Positions 1 through 8,220 of a stretch of 10,514 bases of DNA are shown piece by piece. Location: contig NKYR01000257.1 in the NCBI GenBank assembly GCA_003184365.1, positions 1 to 10,514 of the forward strand, written 5' to 3'. Positions within the stretch are counted from its first letter, which is position 1, and the number at the start of each line of letters is the position of its first letter. The stretch comes from Evernia prunastri (lineage: Eukaryota > Ascomycota > Lecanoromycetes > Lecanorales > Parmeliaceae). Both the position numbers and the translations under genes were made by a program. Below the pieces are notes generated by a model. The model was not told where the DNA came from. It saw only the letters and a list, made by a program, of their open reading frames with translations, and searched no databases.

Positions 1-117
1 GGTGCAGACCCCCTGCGGGGCCGACTCACAATGCACTAAAAAATTAAAGATGGCGCTAAATCGGCCTAAGCAGGGGGTCTAAAGCTATTGGAGACAATAT
101 CTTAATGTCTTTCCACG
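1..117. repeat. Left contig fragment, copy 1 of a 117-bp repeat
   Basis: These bases are identical to 368-484 and to 1146-1262. The segment ends exactly at an ambiguous base (N at 118). It contains the 75-nt inverted-repeat element described at 1151-1225. A perfect copy ending at a gap character is best explained as the unmerged end of a contig covering the same locus as 1146-1262, not as a real third copy. Confidence 0.85.
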
Positions 118-118
118 N

Positions 119-662
119 AAGCGGATGTTGGTGGTATTGTTGGAAAGTTGGACATATGCTGGAGCTGGCGCTTATCAGCTATGATATATTTATACAGATC
201 ACTGAGTGGAGGACTCCCGGCATCATGGTAGATGTGATATCATGATGTATTTAGCTGCAATGGTCAATATTACCATAAATTTCGGTATTCTAACTAGCAT
301 CAATCGATTTTGGCCGTAGCCTTGGCATGGCATATCTCGAATAGAATACAAGAAACTGGGGGTTTTTGGTGCAGACCCCCTGCGGGGCCGACTCACAATG
401 CACTAAAAAATTAAAGATGGCGCTAAATCGGCCTAAGCAGGGGGTCTAAAGCTATTGGAGACAATATCTTAATGTCTTTCCACGATAAGGGCAAACCCTC
501 TCTCTCTAACTTACTAACCTAAGGTAGGTACGGTCTCCATCATATTGATCTGAAGTGTTTATATATTTAAGTATCCCACTTCTCCATTGCAAGAGTGTCT
601 TGAATCTCCTCCTCCTCCTCTTCTCTTTTTTTGATTGTTATTGTCGTGTCTTTTCAATGGGA
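119..662. repeat. 544-bp perfect direct repeat of 897-1440, between two Ns
   Basis: Every line of 119-662 matches 897-1440 at a constant offset of 778 bases, with no mismatch found by eye. The segment is bounded by N at 118 and N at 663. The right end stops six bases into the caf16 coding sequence (ATG GGA at 657-662, matching 1435-1440), so it carries an orphan copy of the caf16 start codon followed by a gap. The most likely cause is a redundant contig or allele left in the scaffold. A true tandem duplication of the promoter is the less likely alternative. Confidence 0.9.
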
Positions 663-663
663 N

Positions 664-896
664 GGGGGGGAGTAAGGCGGAGGAGAGGAAGTCGGAGGAG
701 AGGAAGGCGGAGGGGGGCTACTTAGCGGCGAAGATGGACGGATGTCCATTGTTGATGTAGTGAAGCGTGAGGAATAGAGAACGTGCTACCAGATACCAGA
801 CCATTTGTAAATAGACTATCATCGAATATCGAGCTAGCTATATAAGGTTAGCCTGGCACGTGGGAGGGAGTATGCTACTGTGGTCTCTGGGTAGGA
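664..896. other. Unique spacer upstream of caf16, no gene seen
   Basis: This is the only part of 1-1434 that is not duplicated. After the minisatellite it holds a TATATAA-like stretch (839-845) and a CACGTG E-box core (857-862). No supported coding sequence was found on either strand. Whether these motifs serve caf16, whose start is about 570 bp away, or a gene off the left edge cannot be told from the sequence. Confidence 0.5.
671..717. repeat. Purine-rich 15-bp minisatellite
   Basis: A 15-bp unit, CGGAGGAGAGGAAGK, occurs at 678-692 and 693-707, with a partial third unit from 708. It follows a run of seven G after the N at 663. The top strand is almost pure purine across about 50 bp. Such a tract readily breaks assemblies, which fits its place beside a gap. 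Confidence 0.75.
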
Positions 897-1440
897 AAGC
901 GGATGTTGGTGGTATTGTTGGAAAGTTGGACATATGCTGGAGCTGGCGCTTATCAGCTATGATATATTTATACAGATCACTGAGTGGAGGACTCCCGGCA
1001 TCATGGTAGATGTGATATCATGATGTATTTAGCTGCAATGGTCAATATTACCATAAATTTCGGTATTCTAACTAGCATCAATCGATTTTGGCCGTAGCCT
1101 TGGCATGGCATATCTCGAATAGAATACAAGAAACTGGGGGTTTTTGGTGCAGACCCCCTGCGGGGCCGACTCACAATGCACTAAAAAATTAAAGATGGCG
1201 CTAAATCGGCCTAAGCAGGGGGTCTAAAGCTATTGGAGACAATATCTTAATGTCTTTCCACGATAAGGGCAAACCCTCTCTCTCTAACTTACTAACCTAA
1301 GGTAGGTACGGTCTCCATCATATTGATCTGAAGTGTTTATATATTTAAGTATCCCACTTCTCCATTGCAAGAGTGTCTTGAATCTCCTCCTCCTCCTCTT
1401 CTCTTTTTTTGATTGTTATTGTCGTGTCTTTTCAATGGGA
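897..1440. repeat. Second copy of the 544-bp direct repeat (caf16 promoter)
   Basis: This is the copy joined without a gap to the intact caf16 gene, so it is probably the true locus. It holds the caf16 upstream region: the 75-nt inverted-repeat element, a CT-rich tract near 1273-1285, an AT-rich TATA-like stretch (about 1338-1347) and a long pyrimidine tract (about 1382-1410) just before the start codon. Pyrimidine tracts are usual in fungal promoters and 5' leaders. Confidence 0.85.
1151..1225. repeat. 75-nt inverted-repeat (hairpin or MITE-like) element
   Basis: The outer arms are a perfect 11-bp inverted repeat, AGACCCCCTGC (1151-1161) and GCAGGGGGTCT (1215-1225). A second nested pair, GGCCGA and TCGGCC, continues the stem two to three bases inward, leaving a loop of about 36 nt. 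The same element occurs at 373-447 and 6-80 inside the redundant copies. It could be a short non-autonomous transposon relic or a structured promoter or leader element. No clear target-site duplication and no coding capacity were seen. Confidence 0.6.
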
Positions 1441-2347
1441 ACCCACAATGGAGGACCTGGAGAGCAAGCGCCTTCCATACAAGTGAAGTCGCTCTCTTAT
1501 GCCTTCCAAGATGGTTCTTCTGGCCTCCAGGATGTTGTCCTCAGCCTTCCCCCTGGTAGTCGGACATTACTTATCGGCGGTATATGGTCCCTCTCCTGTA
1601 TCTTCGTCCACTCTCACCCCTCATCTTTGACCTCTTCTAGCGAATGGCGCTGGTAAGACCACATTACTGCGCCTTCTCTCCGGCAAACACATGGCTCCCA
1701 CTGGAACAGTTAGCATCGCTGGAATCGATCCCTTCACCTCAGGCCTTGAAGGCGTTACCTACCTCGGTCTTGAGTGGGTTCTCAACCCCATTGTACGCAC
1801 CGACATTGATGTACCCACACTCCTCGCTTCCGTAGGAGGTGATTACTACTCTGAGAGAAGGGATGAACTGGTGGAAATTCTCGATATCGACCTGGCATGG
1901 CGGATGCACGCTGTCAGTGATGGTGAGAGGAGAAGGGTGCAGCTTGCCATGGGACTTTTGAGGCCGTGGCGGGTGCTGTTGCTGGACGAGATCACAGTTG
2001 ATTTGGACCTTTTGAGTCGGAGTAACTTCCTGGGATTCCTGAAAAAGGAGACAGAGAACAGAGCTTGTACGATCGTGTACGCAACGCATATTTTAGACAA
2101 TTTGGCCAATTGGCCAACACATTTAGTGCACATGCACATGGGAAAAGTCAAAGAGTCGGGCGTTGTCGAGAAACTCAAGGTTGGCGGGATGAGGAAGAGT
2201 GGGAACAGTCAATTGGGAGAACTGGTGCTGGAATGGTTGAAGGATGATTTTAGAGAGAGAGGCTCTCGTGGAGGACGGCCGAGCGAGGGCAAGACTTATG
2301 AGAGTCTGGAAGGCAAAGGCGGTTACGGGAATGAAAAGAGGACCTGA
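1435..2347 (+). CDS. caf16: Caf16-type soluble ABC ATPase (CCR4-associated factor 16)
   Basis: Two exons, 1435-1579 and 1641-2347, flank a 61-nt intron (GTATAT...CTAG) and encode 283 aa, close to the roughly 290 aa of yeast Caf16. The splice rebuilds the Walker A motif GANGAGKTT (about residues 48-56), which neither exon has alone. Next come the Caf16-typical YLGLEW segment (89-94) in place of a Q-loop glutamine, the signature VSDGERRRVQ (140-149), Walker B VLLLDE (160-165) and the switch histidine in YATHI (residue 198). There is one ABC domain and no membrane segment, so this is a soluble cytoplasmic or nuclear ATPase, not a transporter. In yeast, Caf16 is associated with the Ccr4-Not complex, and its substrate is not settled. 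The tail after about residue 240 is charged and poorly conserved. The start is the first ATG after a long pyrimidine tract. The gene converges on elp2 with 87 bp between stop codons. Confidence 0.93.
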
Positions 2348-2434
2348 GCTGATCTTTGAGGAGGCAATTTCAACATGCCGACGCATTCGTCCCCGGCGCG
2401 AAATGCATTTTCATTGAGCTTTTCTATATTTTAT
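2348..2434. other. Shared 3' intergenic region of caf16 and elp2
   Basis: Only 87 bp separate two convergent stop codons, so the 3' UTRs almost certainly overlap on opposite strands. No exact AATAAA was found for either gene. A/T-rich bases lie just inside the elp2 end. Confidence 0.6.
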
Positions 2435-4947
2435 CTACGCAGATCCAGCAATCGAGAAGAGCCTCAACGAGCTATCATCGCTTACTACCGCCAATTGTCG
2501 TTTCTTATCATCTACTCCTTCCACAGATTTCATTTGGGGGAAGGGTCGCCAAGCAAGATGGGTGACTGATCTCGAGGGTTGTAGACTGTCTAAGTTGTTA
2601 TTCAAAATATAAAGAACAAGGATAGTTACATACGAGGTGTCCAAATCGAACGTCTCCACAACAGTCCAATCGGGAGATCGCAGGGTGCGGATAGTGATGG
2701 TACCCGTCTCGGTCCCAGTTGCTATTAAAATGTTGTTTTGCAACAGCTGAGAAGACATGTCGACCGTTGTTACAGAAGAAGCTGCTGACATCGTTCTCTT
2801 GCACTCTGCACCCGTTGCACTTATAGTCCATATCTTAGTTGTTCTGTCTCTACTAGCCGTAGCGAACATCCTTCCAGCTTCTAGCGGAGCCCAACAAGCA
2901 TCAAGTATCATTCTTGAATGGCCTTTGGGATTTAAATGCTTCAACGAGTACACTTCAGGTCGTATGGCATCTCTCTCAAATACCGCCCATTGCCTGTCTC
3001 GACCAACGCTGAGGAGATACCGATCATCGGTTGAGAAGCACAAAGTAGTGACCGTCAACGAATGAGCTGCCAAGGATGGCGTGACCTCACGCCAGTCTTT
3101 ACTCGTGTAGAGGCGTATTACTGCATGTTCTAGAGAGCTTGCTCGGCACGACGTAGCAACCAAGATGCCAGCATGACTGCATGCGACAGCAGAGATCTCA
3201 TAGCCATGCCCATAAAGCTTCTCTCTTTCTGGCCATAGCGTATGTCTCGCTAGCTGATCCTCCAGAGGTGGACGATCCACGTTGAACGTCTGGTCAGGGA
3301 TTGTAGCTGTCATAGTATCTGCATCGGCTCGCCCGTCATTTTTAATCGCTACGTCTGCGCCATTTATATCTGCCTTGTTCGAGAGTCCCAAGACTGGAAT
3401 GCTGGCAGCATTCGGCAAAATCTGCTTAACATTGGTGTGGATAGCGCACAGAGTGTCAAGTAGATTGGCTGTTACTCTTGGTTCCTCGAATACGCGAAGA
3501 AGCTTTTCATCAGCTCCAGAAACGAACCCGATTTGACCGATTGAATCTATACAATTCAAATCGTAACCGTGTATCTGTGGCCTTGCCATTTCGTGCCAAG
3601 AACATTTATTCCCACGTTTCCACGCGGCATGCAGTCGTGTAGTCTGATCTGATCCAGTGGAAAGGAGATATGAGCCATCCTTAGACCAGGCGACGTCGGC
3701 AACCGATCTTGTGTGCCCACTAATGCCAACTCCCTGCCGCCAACGACCCTGGTCCCTATCGTACTTCCAGAGCCTCCAACTCCCTGTCCGCCCAAGACTT
3801 ACTAGATTCTCGCCATCCGGTGACCAGAGACCGACATAGAAGCCACCAGTGCTTCCAGTTGCTGTTGTAGATCCCTTCTGCGCACTTATCTCACCTAGGC
3901 GAGTAACGCACACCCACACGCCTGAACTCCGTTCAGCTTCCCAGATAGCCAGGGAGTTATCTGCAGACGCAGAAAGCAGTTGAAGATGTTCTTTATCAAG
4001 ACGCCACGAGATAGTGTAAATCCAATCTTCATGACCCAAGAGTAAAGCCTCAAAAGTGACTAGGTATGAATTATGGGGAGCCTTAAGCTTGTGTGCCTTG
4101 TTAGACAACGATTTGTCGAGATCCGCGAAAGATGACTCATTCCCAACAATGGGTTCCGGCTTCCTGTGCGTTATACGCCACAGCCTGATATACTTATCTT
4201 GGCTTGCGGACGACAAAAGAAGGTCGCTATCCGCTGACTCTCTCTCCCGCGTGATACATAAAGAGCGTATCCAGCCTTCGTGACCAGGCAGTGTGACTTG
4301 ATGAGAAAATCCACCATCGTATGGAGCCACGTAGACCTGCACAATGCTCTTGGTACCAGTTGCAGCAAGTACAAGGTCTTCCCCATTACCTAACGAGTGC
4401 AATGCTAGCGCAAGGGGGAAAAAGCGAGGGTCTGTTTGGATTGTCTGCACTCTCTCAATACCTATCGCATCCCCTAAGCTGTCAATGCGCCAAATTCTGA
4501 TCGTCGCATCCGCAGATCCTGAAGCGAAAACATTTGTTCCTTTGAAGGCTGCTAGGCAATTTATAGAGCTCTCGTGGCCCTCTAAATTAGCTGCTAGCTC
4601 GAAACCCGTAGGAGACTCTGATTTAGCTTGCCACACCCTGATAGTCTTGTCGACAGATCCACTAAGAAGTGTGGAAGAAAAGGCTGCCTGGATTGGTAAA
4701 AATTTGACAGCGTTAACGATATCAGAGTGGCCGCGCAATAACGCCTTGACACCATGGTAGCCATCATCCTGTTTGCATGGTGAGAAATCTTGCGTTGACA
4801 GTGGGAGAATGGCCATACCAACGGTGACCAGATTGCTACATTCCTATCTGCGCCGAAGGCAAGTAGTCCACTTTCTGGATCCCAATCAGCAGCTGACGGG
4901 TGGCGATTACCGCCCGCAGCAAGGTATTCTGTGTTCCAGTCCACCAT
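2435..4947 (-). CDS. elp2: Elongator complex subunit Elp2 (WD40 double propeller)
   Basis: Three exons on the minus strand, 4947-4819, 4768-2634 and 2585-2435, with introns of 50 and 48 nt, encode about 804 aa, normal for Elp2. The N-terminus carries the Elp2 hallmark AAGGNRHPSAADWD (residues 10-23). About eleven WD40 blades are readable, for example RGHSDIVNAV...KTIRVW, EGHESSINCL...ATIRIW, PGHEGWIRSL...KYIRLW and KGHSRMILDA...RTTKIW. The linker contains the family motifs VPVLGLSNKA and LWPEREKLYGHGYE. Elp2 scaffolds the Elp123 half of Elongator, which makes the mcm5/ncm5 side chain on U34 of tRNAs. The start is the first ATG after an in-frame stop (TAA directly upstream). For the last intron an acceptor at 2586 (ACAG) was preferred over one 18 nt further downstream (GAG), and both keep the frame. 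That intron is 3n long and stop-free. The gene is divergent from urm1 and convergent with caf16. Confidence 0.96.
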
Positions 4948-5127
4948 TTATGTTCGAATAAGACAAATAGTGTGTATCGAAAAGACGAATACGAAGTAAT
5001 GACTGGCTCTTGCGTTCTGATACCTCTCCAGACGCTCGCTTGCCGCGCTTGCCGCCGACCACAAGAGACGCCGACTGCTATCTCTGTACATCGTGCGATA
5101 TGTACTAGGTGTATTTGTCCCAACAGG
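4948..5127. promoter_or_regulatory. Bidirectional elp2-urm1 promoter, 180 bp
   Basis: This gap lies between the start codons of the divergent elp2 (minus, ATG at 4947) and urm1 (plus, ATG at 5128). It must hold both core promoters and both 5' leaders. It contains an inverted repeat, GTACAT (5086-5091) and ATGTAC (5100-5105), with ATCG/CGAT nested between the arms. A GC-rich stretch with repeated CGCTTGCCG-like words lies at about 5035-5056. No clear TATA box was seen. Assignment as a promoter rests on gene geometry, not on a recognised transcription-factor site. Confidence 0.7.
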
Positions 5128-5574
5128 ATGGATTTAAGGAGGAGTGATGAAGGAACCGTCCCCGTCGTCGTAGAGTTTACGTCAGTCACATAGATCTCTA
5201 AAGCCCATCCTCTCAACCACACAGTCCTGACGAACCGCAGAGGTGGGCTTGAATTGCTATTCTCGAATCAGCGGAAGCACCAGATCGCACTACCAAGAAC
5301 CGATGGGAATGGCCGATCTACAAATCTGGCCTTCCTCGTACGATATCTGTGCGAGAATCTCATGACGGATAAAAGGAAAGAAATGTTTGTCATGAATGGC
5401 ACAGTGTCAGTGTTCCCGGATGCGAGAGAGCCTTGGATTGAGCTGATGAGCTGTAGACGGCCCGGAGTTCTTGTTTTGGTCAACGATGCCGACTGGGAAC
5501 TCGAAGGCGAGGACCAGTACGAATTGAAGAGGAATGACAATATCCTCTTCGTTTCCACGCTTCACGGAGGCTGA
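5128..5574 (+). CDS. urm1: Urm1, ubiquitin-related modifier and sulfur carrier
   Basis: Three exons, 5128-5180, 5241-5405 and 5457-5574, encode 111 aa, close to the usual 99-110 aa. Both introns (60 and 51 nt) use a GTCAGT donor and rebuild family motifs: the first gives VEFTGGLELLFSNQ, the second VRPGVLVLVNDADWELEGE. The protein ends in LHGG, the diglycine that Uba4 adenylates and thiocarboxylates. Urm1 then carries sulfur for 2-thiolation of U34 in tRNA-Lys, -Glu and -Gln, and can also be conjugated to proteins. ATG 5128 is the only suitable start ahead of the first beta strand. Intron 2 is 3n long with no in-frame stop, so its retention would insert 17 residues and keep the diglycine end. 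It is head-to-head with elp2, whose product acts on the same nucleotide. Confidence 0.96.
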
Positions 5575-6015
5575 GCGATTAATCTTGTAGGCAGAAGCAA
5601 TCGACTAAGCGACTACTGAAGACGGCAATATCTGACTGCTCGATTCGAGGCCAAATCACTGGTGCATTTCATTCGATCAGTGACAGAACTGGAGCGGGGA
5701 ATGGATCTTCAACTCTTATGTCGGCCCGGGAAAGGGTGAAAAACAGTGGAAAGGGCTATCGTGCAATGGGATCTTGTAATAACTTCAACCTGGGAAAGAG
5801 GGTTTCGAGAGATCGAGTGGTTTGCTTTCTGAGATTTTTAACATCATGCCAAGACCATTAAATTACCGTCACTCTTAGAAAGAGAGGATCTTTAAGAGCG
5901 TGTATCAAACCTCCGTGACAGCTTGGGGCTAATGTCCCAGGATCGAGCGGTAACAGGTTTATTCTAAGAAGCTCTCATTGTCAGGGTTTTTTCAGTGCAG
6001 GATACAGTGCAATGA
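5575..6015. other. Intergenic, 3' sides of urm1 and rai1
   Basis: These 441 bp lie between two convergent stop codons. Apart from a minus-strand AATAAA for rai1, nothing was recognised: no open frame with family features, no tRNA-like TTCGA arm in context, no repeat. Confidence 0.6.
5958..5963 (-). terminator. AATAAA polyadenylation signal of rai1
   Basis: TTTATT on the plus strand reads AATAAA on the minus strand, about 53 nt past the rai1 stop codon (6016). Distance and sequence suit a fungal poly(A) signal. The assignment is positional. Confidence 0.5.
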
Positions 6016-7746
6016 CTAAGGTGGACATGTTTCTTGTTTGATTGAATCTATCAGCCTGGCTTTTGCTGTTTCTACATCTGCCTCAGTCGCTTTCCTACCA
6101 CTTCGCCACTCAACAAATTCTGGGGAAAGAATATCGCCATAGCCTGAATCCTCATTTTTGAATACCTCAATCACTGGGGACCGCTCCCTTCGCCTTATTC
6201 GCCAAACGCCATTGGGTGTGATTGTTTGTTTGAGCCCTGAGGGAGCGTTAGTGGATACCAAATGCAGGCCATGAAGCTCTCACATTCGAGAAAAGCAGCT
6301 GTGAAGTTAATGCAAAGATTCCCATTCCACGTCCCTTTACCCTGTCGTTTGACAAACCCTGGAATGTTCTTGGTTTCTAGCTCTTCCAGTCTTTGCAAGA
6401 TCCCATTTTCGCTGCGAAACCCCACAATAATCTTAGGTACTCCGAGTAAGAATGACTGGATCCAAAATTTCAGTAGTTTGCGTTCATATTTGAGCATATC
6501 CTTGTCGTTTGCAATCTCTGCTGAAGTCTTCAGTTCAACCCAGTTGACGGGATCATCCTTGTTCTCCGGCTTGCAGTCCCATACTGCGGAGCTATAAGCA
6601 AGTGGTGATCAGGGCTATCTGCCCGGTGATCGCAACGTACAAGCATCAACCTCACCTCCAATGATCATTTTCGCTTTACCAATGCCTGTTTTTACCACAG
6701 AGCAGTATTGGGCGTAGTTACTTACTACCGCATCTTCACGGTTTTCGATCAGTTCTCGTGAAGTCGCGTCCCACTTGTCGGGGATCAACGACAACGTCTC
6801 AAACTTATACCCTTCAATGCAGGAATTAGCGAGTTCATGGTCCTCGGAATAGTACCGCATGCCCCAGAAACTCATGAGATCCTGTGACGGAGCACCAGGT
6901 CGCGAATGCTGAACGTGCTGCTGCTTCCTGGATTCGAGCTTGTGCTCATGATTTTCCTCGATGAAGCTGTAGTGGTTGGTACTTGAGTAATCCCAGCGCA
7001 AGGCTTAAGGCAACCTACATGCTGTCCTTCGTCAAGCCCAAAAGTCAGCCAGTACATAGAATTAGCTACAGCTTCCCAGGTTGCCCACTTGGAATCTGGT
7101 CGCGTTCATCTCGAAGCTACAAGGAGTCAGACCAAGCCCTTCAGATTCGAGCTCGGGAAGTGTCTGACCCGCTCATGTTTTCAAAGGGCACCGCCATGAT
7201 CTGTCAATTCTTAGTATATGCTGGGTTATCGAGCCACGCCTTTCAAACTTTGGTCATCATTCCTCTTCAGCAGAGTAGGAGTCAGCCTATTGTCTGGGGC
7301 AGATACGCGAGCGGCAACGGCAAGACAGTGGTGGGTCTTGCGGTCCAAACCGTGGTACCGATAGGGGGAGAAGGGAAATTGCATTGAATTGAACATACCT
7401 CCAGGTGACAATTTCAGCAGTGCATCTGGTGCCAGTTCGCTGCTCAAGATCGATGATAGTCTTAAGAAGACCGTCTAAATGATCGTCTGCCGTATCGTCA
7501 AGCTGTTGAAAGGTATCAAACCCTTTCGAAAGGTTCGCTCCGAGGTTTGGGGGATAGTAATATCTCAGCGATCGCTCGTCCAAGTGGAAGACGTGGTCGT
7601 CATCGTAGGAAAAATAGGCAATTTCCTAAGATGTTAAAAGCTATGTACGAAAATAATTTACAAAGCATTCAACACACTTTAGGTCTCCGAATCGCTGCAC
7701 TGGAGCCAGCGAACTTGCTCGCGGGCAGAATAGCAAAGTTGCTCAT
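6016..7746 (-). CDS. rai1: Rai1/DXO-family decapping and RNA 5'-end quality-control nuclease
   Basis: Model of about eight minus-strand exons: 7746-7678, 7625-7399, 7264-7249, 7200-7169, 7116-7070, 7003-6641, 6583-6284, 6236-6016 (about 424 aa). Splices restore family segments: RRPKEIAYFSYDD, TWRGMMTKIMAVPFEN, MSGFEMNATRFQ, FLEWLK and VWRIRRRERSPVIEV. The active-site motifs are visible: GYKFE (about 195-199), GGEVDA with Glu248 and Asp250, and VELKT with Glu268 and Lys270. Fungal Rai1 partners the Rat1 5'-3' exonuclease in the nucleus and removes faulty caps or pyrophosphate from RNA 5' ends. The start MSNFAI is placed at 7746, where a 52-nt intron joins it to exon 2. The exon 5/6 junction (7069-7004) is the weak point. 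The drawn splice uses a GTAGCT donor and a TTAAG acceptor and leaves about 15 non-family residues between ATRFQ and FIEENHE. The stronger-looking donor at 7088 and acceptor at 6967 do not join in frame. Confidence 0.93.
7249..7264 (-). other. rai1: 16-nt microexon of rai1 (GMMTK)
   Basis: Between introns 7265-7398 (134 nt) and 7201-7248 (48 nt, with a TACTAAG branch-like site) lie only 16 nt. They complete an Arg codon and encode GMMTK, the conserved RG(M/H)(M/L)TK segment of Rai1/DXO proteins. Phase fits on both sides (2 to 1, then 0). Without it the protein loses this segment and the frame breaks. Confidence 0.8.
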
Positions 7747-8220
7747 CGTTGCCGCTGGTCAGGCGATCTGGTCAGATTGACAGACGATAACGTTGGCCGA
7801 TTGCTTGGACTTATGCACAATTGACGGATTACAGTCTGTATCAAGAGCTTTATTCAACCAGATACCCGCAAAACTGTCCGGTCCCCCCAAATTTCCTTGG
7901 TTCGTTGTAGTTGCCCTACTTTAGGTTGAACAATGGTTGAATTACCTAGTTCATAATGTTCATTGGACTATTGCAGGTATTCTACCGCGTATTTTGAAAA
8001 TTCGTAGAACACACACATCCAACTTGAAGAATTATCAATAGCACAGAGCATTGACTCGCATGTGTTGAATGATTCGGTCTAAGCACTTCTTCGCGCACCT
8101 TGCGCGTCTTATGCGTCTATTGGCTGATGGCTCAGCCCTATGCAAGGCGCTTCTGAACACAAACGTACATTCTTAAGCCTCTGTCTCTGAAGTAATATCC
8201 GCGGCGGGTCATCGAATAAC
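7747..8220. promoter_or_regulatory. Divergent promoter region, rai1 and the 8221 gene
   Basis: These 474 bp separate two start codons on opposite strands. Visible motifs are a short tandem GGTTGAA (7924-7930 and 7935-7941), a palindrome CGCGCA-cct-TGCGCG (8092-8106), an ATTGG (inverted CCAAT box, 8119-8123) and a second palindrome GGCTGA-tggc-TCAGCC (8122-8137). The last three lie 84-129 bp before the 8221 start codon, a sensible distance for promoter elements. No coding sequence was recognised. Confidence 0.55.

Noticed and set aside
6..1225. Three spaced copies of a hairpin-bearing sequence, resembling a repeat array
   Set aside because: There are only three, spacing is irregular, and all are explained by the redundant contig copies flanked by Ns. 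It is not a CRISPR array.
1846..2178. 110-aa minus-strand open frame
   Set aside because: It is antisense to the caf16 signature and Walker B region.
4344..4760. 138-aa plus-strand open frame
   Set aside because: It is a shadow of elp2 exon 2, whose WD40 repeats are clear on the other strand.
5575..6015. Possible tRNA or small RNA gene in the urm1-rai1 gap
   Set aside because: No cloverleaf, no GGTTCGA-type arm in context and no A/B-box pair could be found by eye.
6983..7387. 134-aa plus-strand open frame
   Set aside because: It lies antisense to rai1 introns and small exons, has no recognisable family and low-complexity composition. The minus-strand Rai1 reading explains the region.
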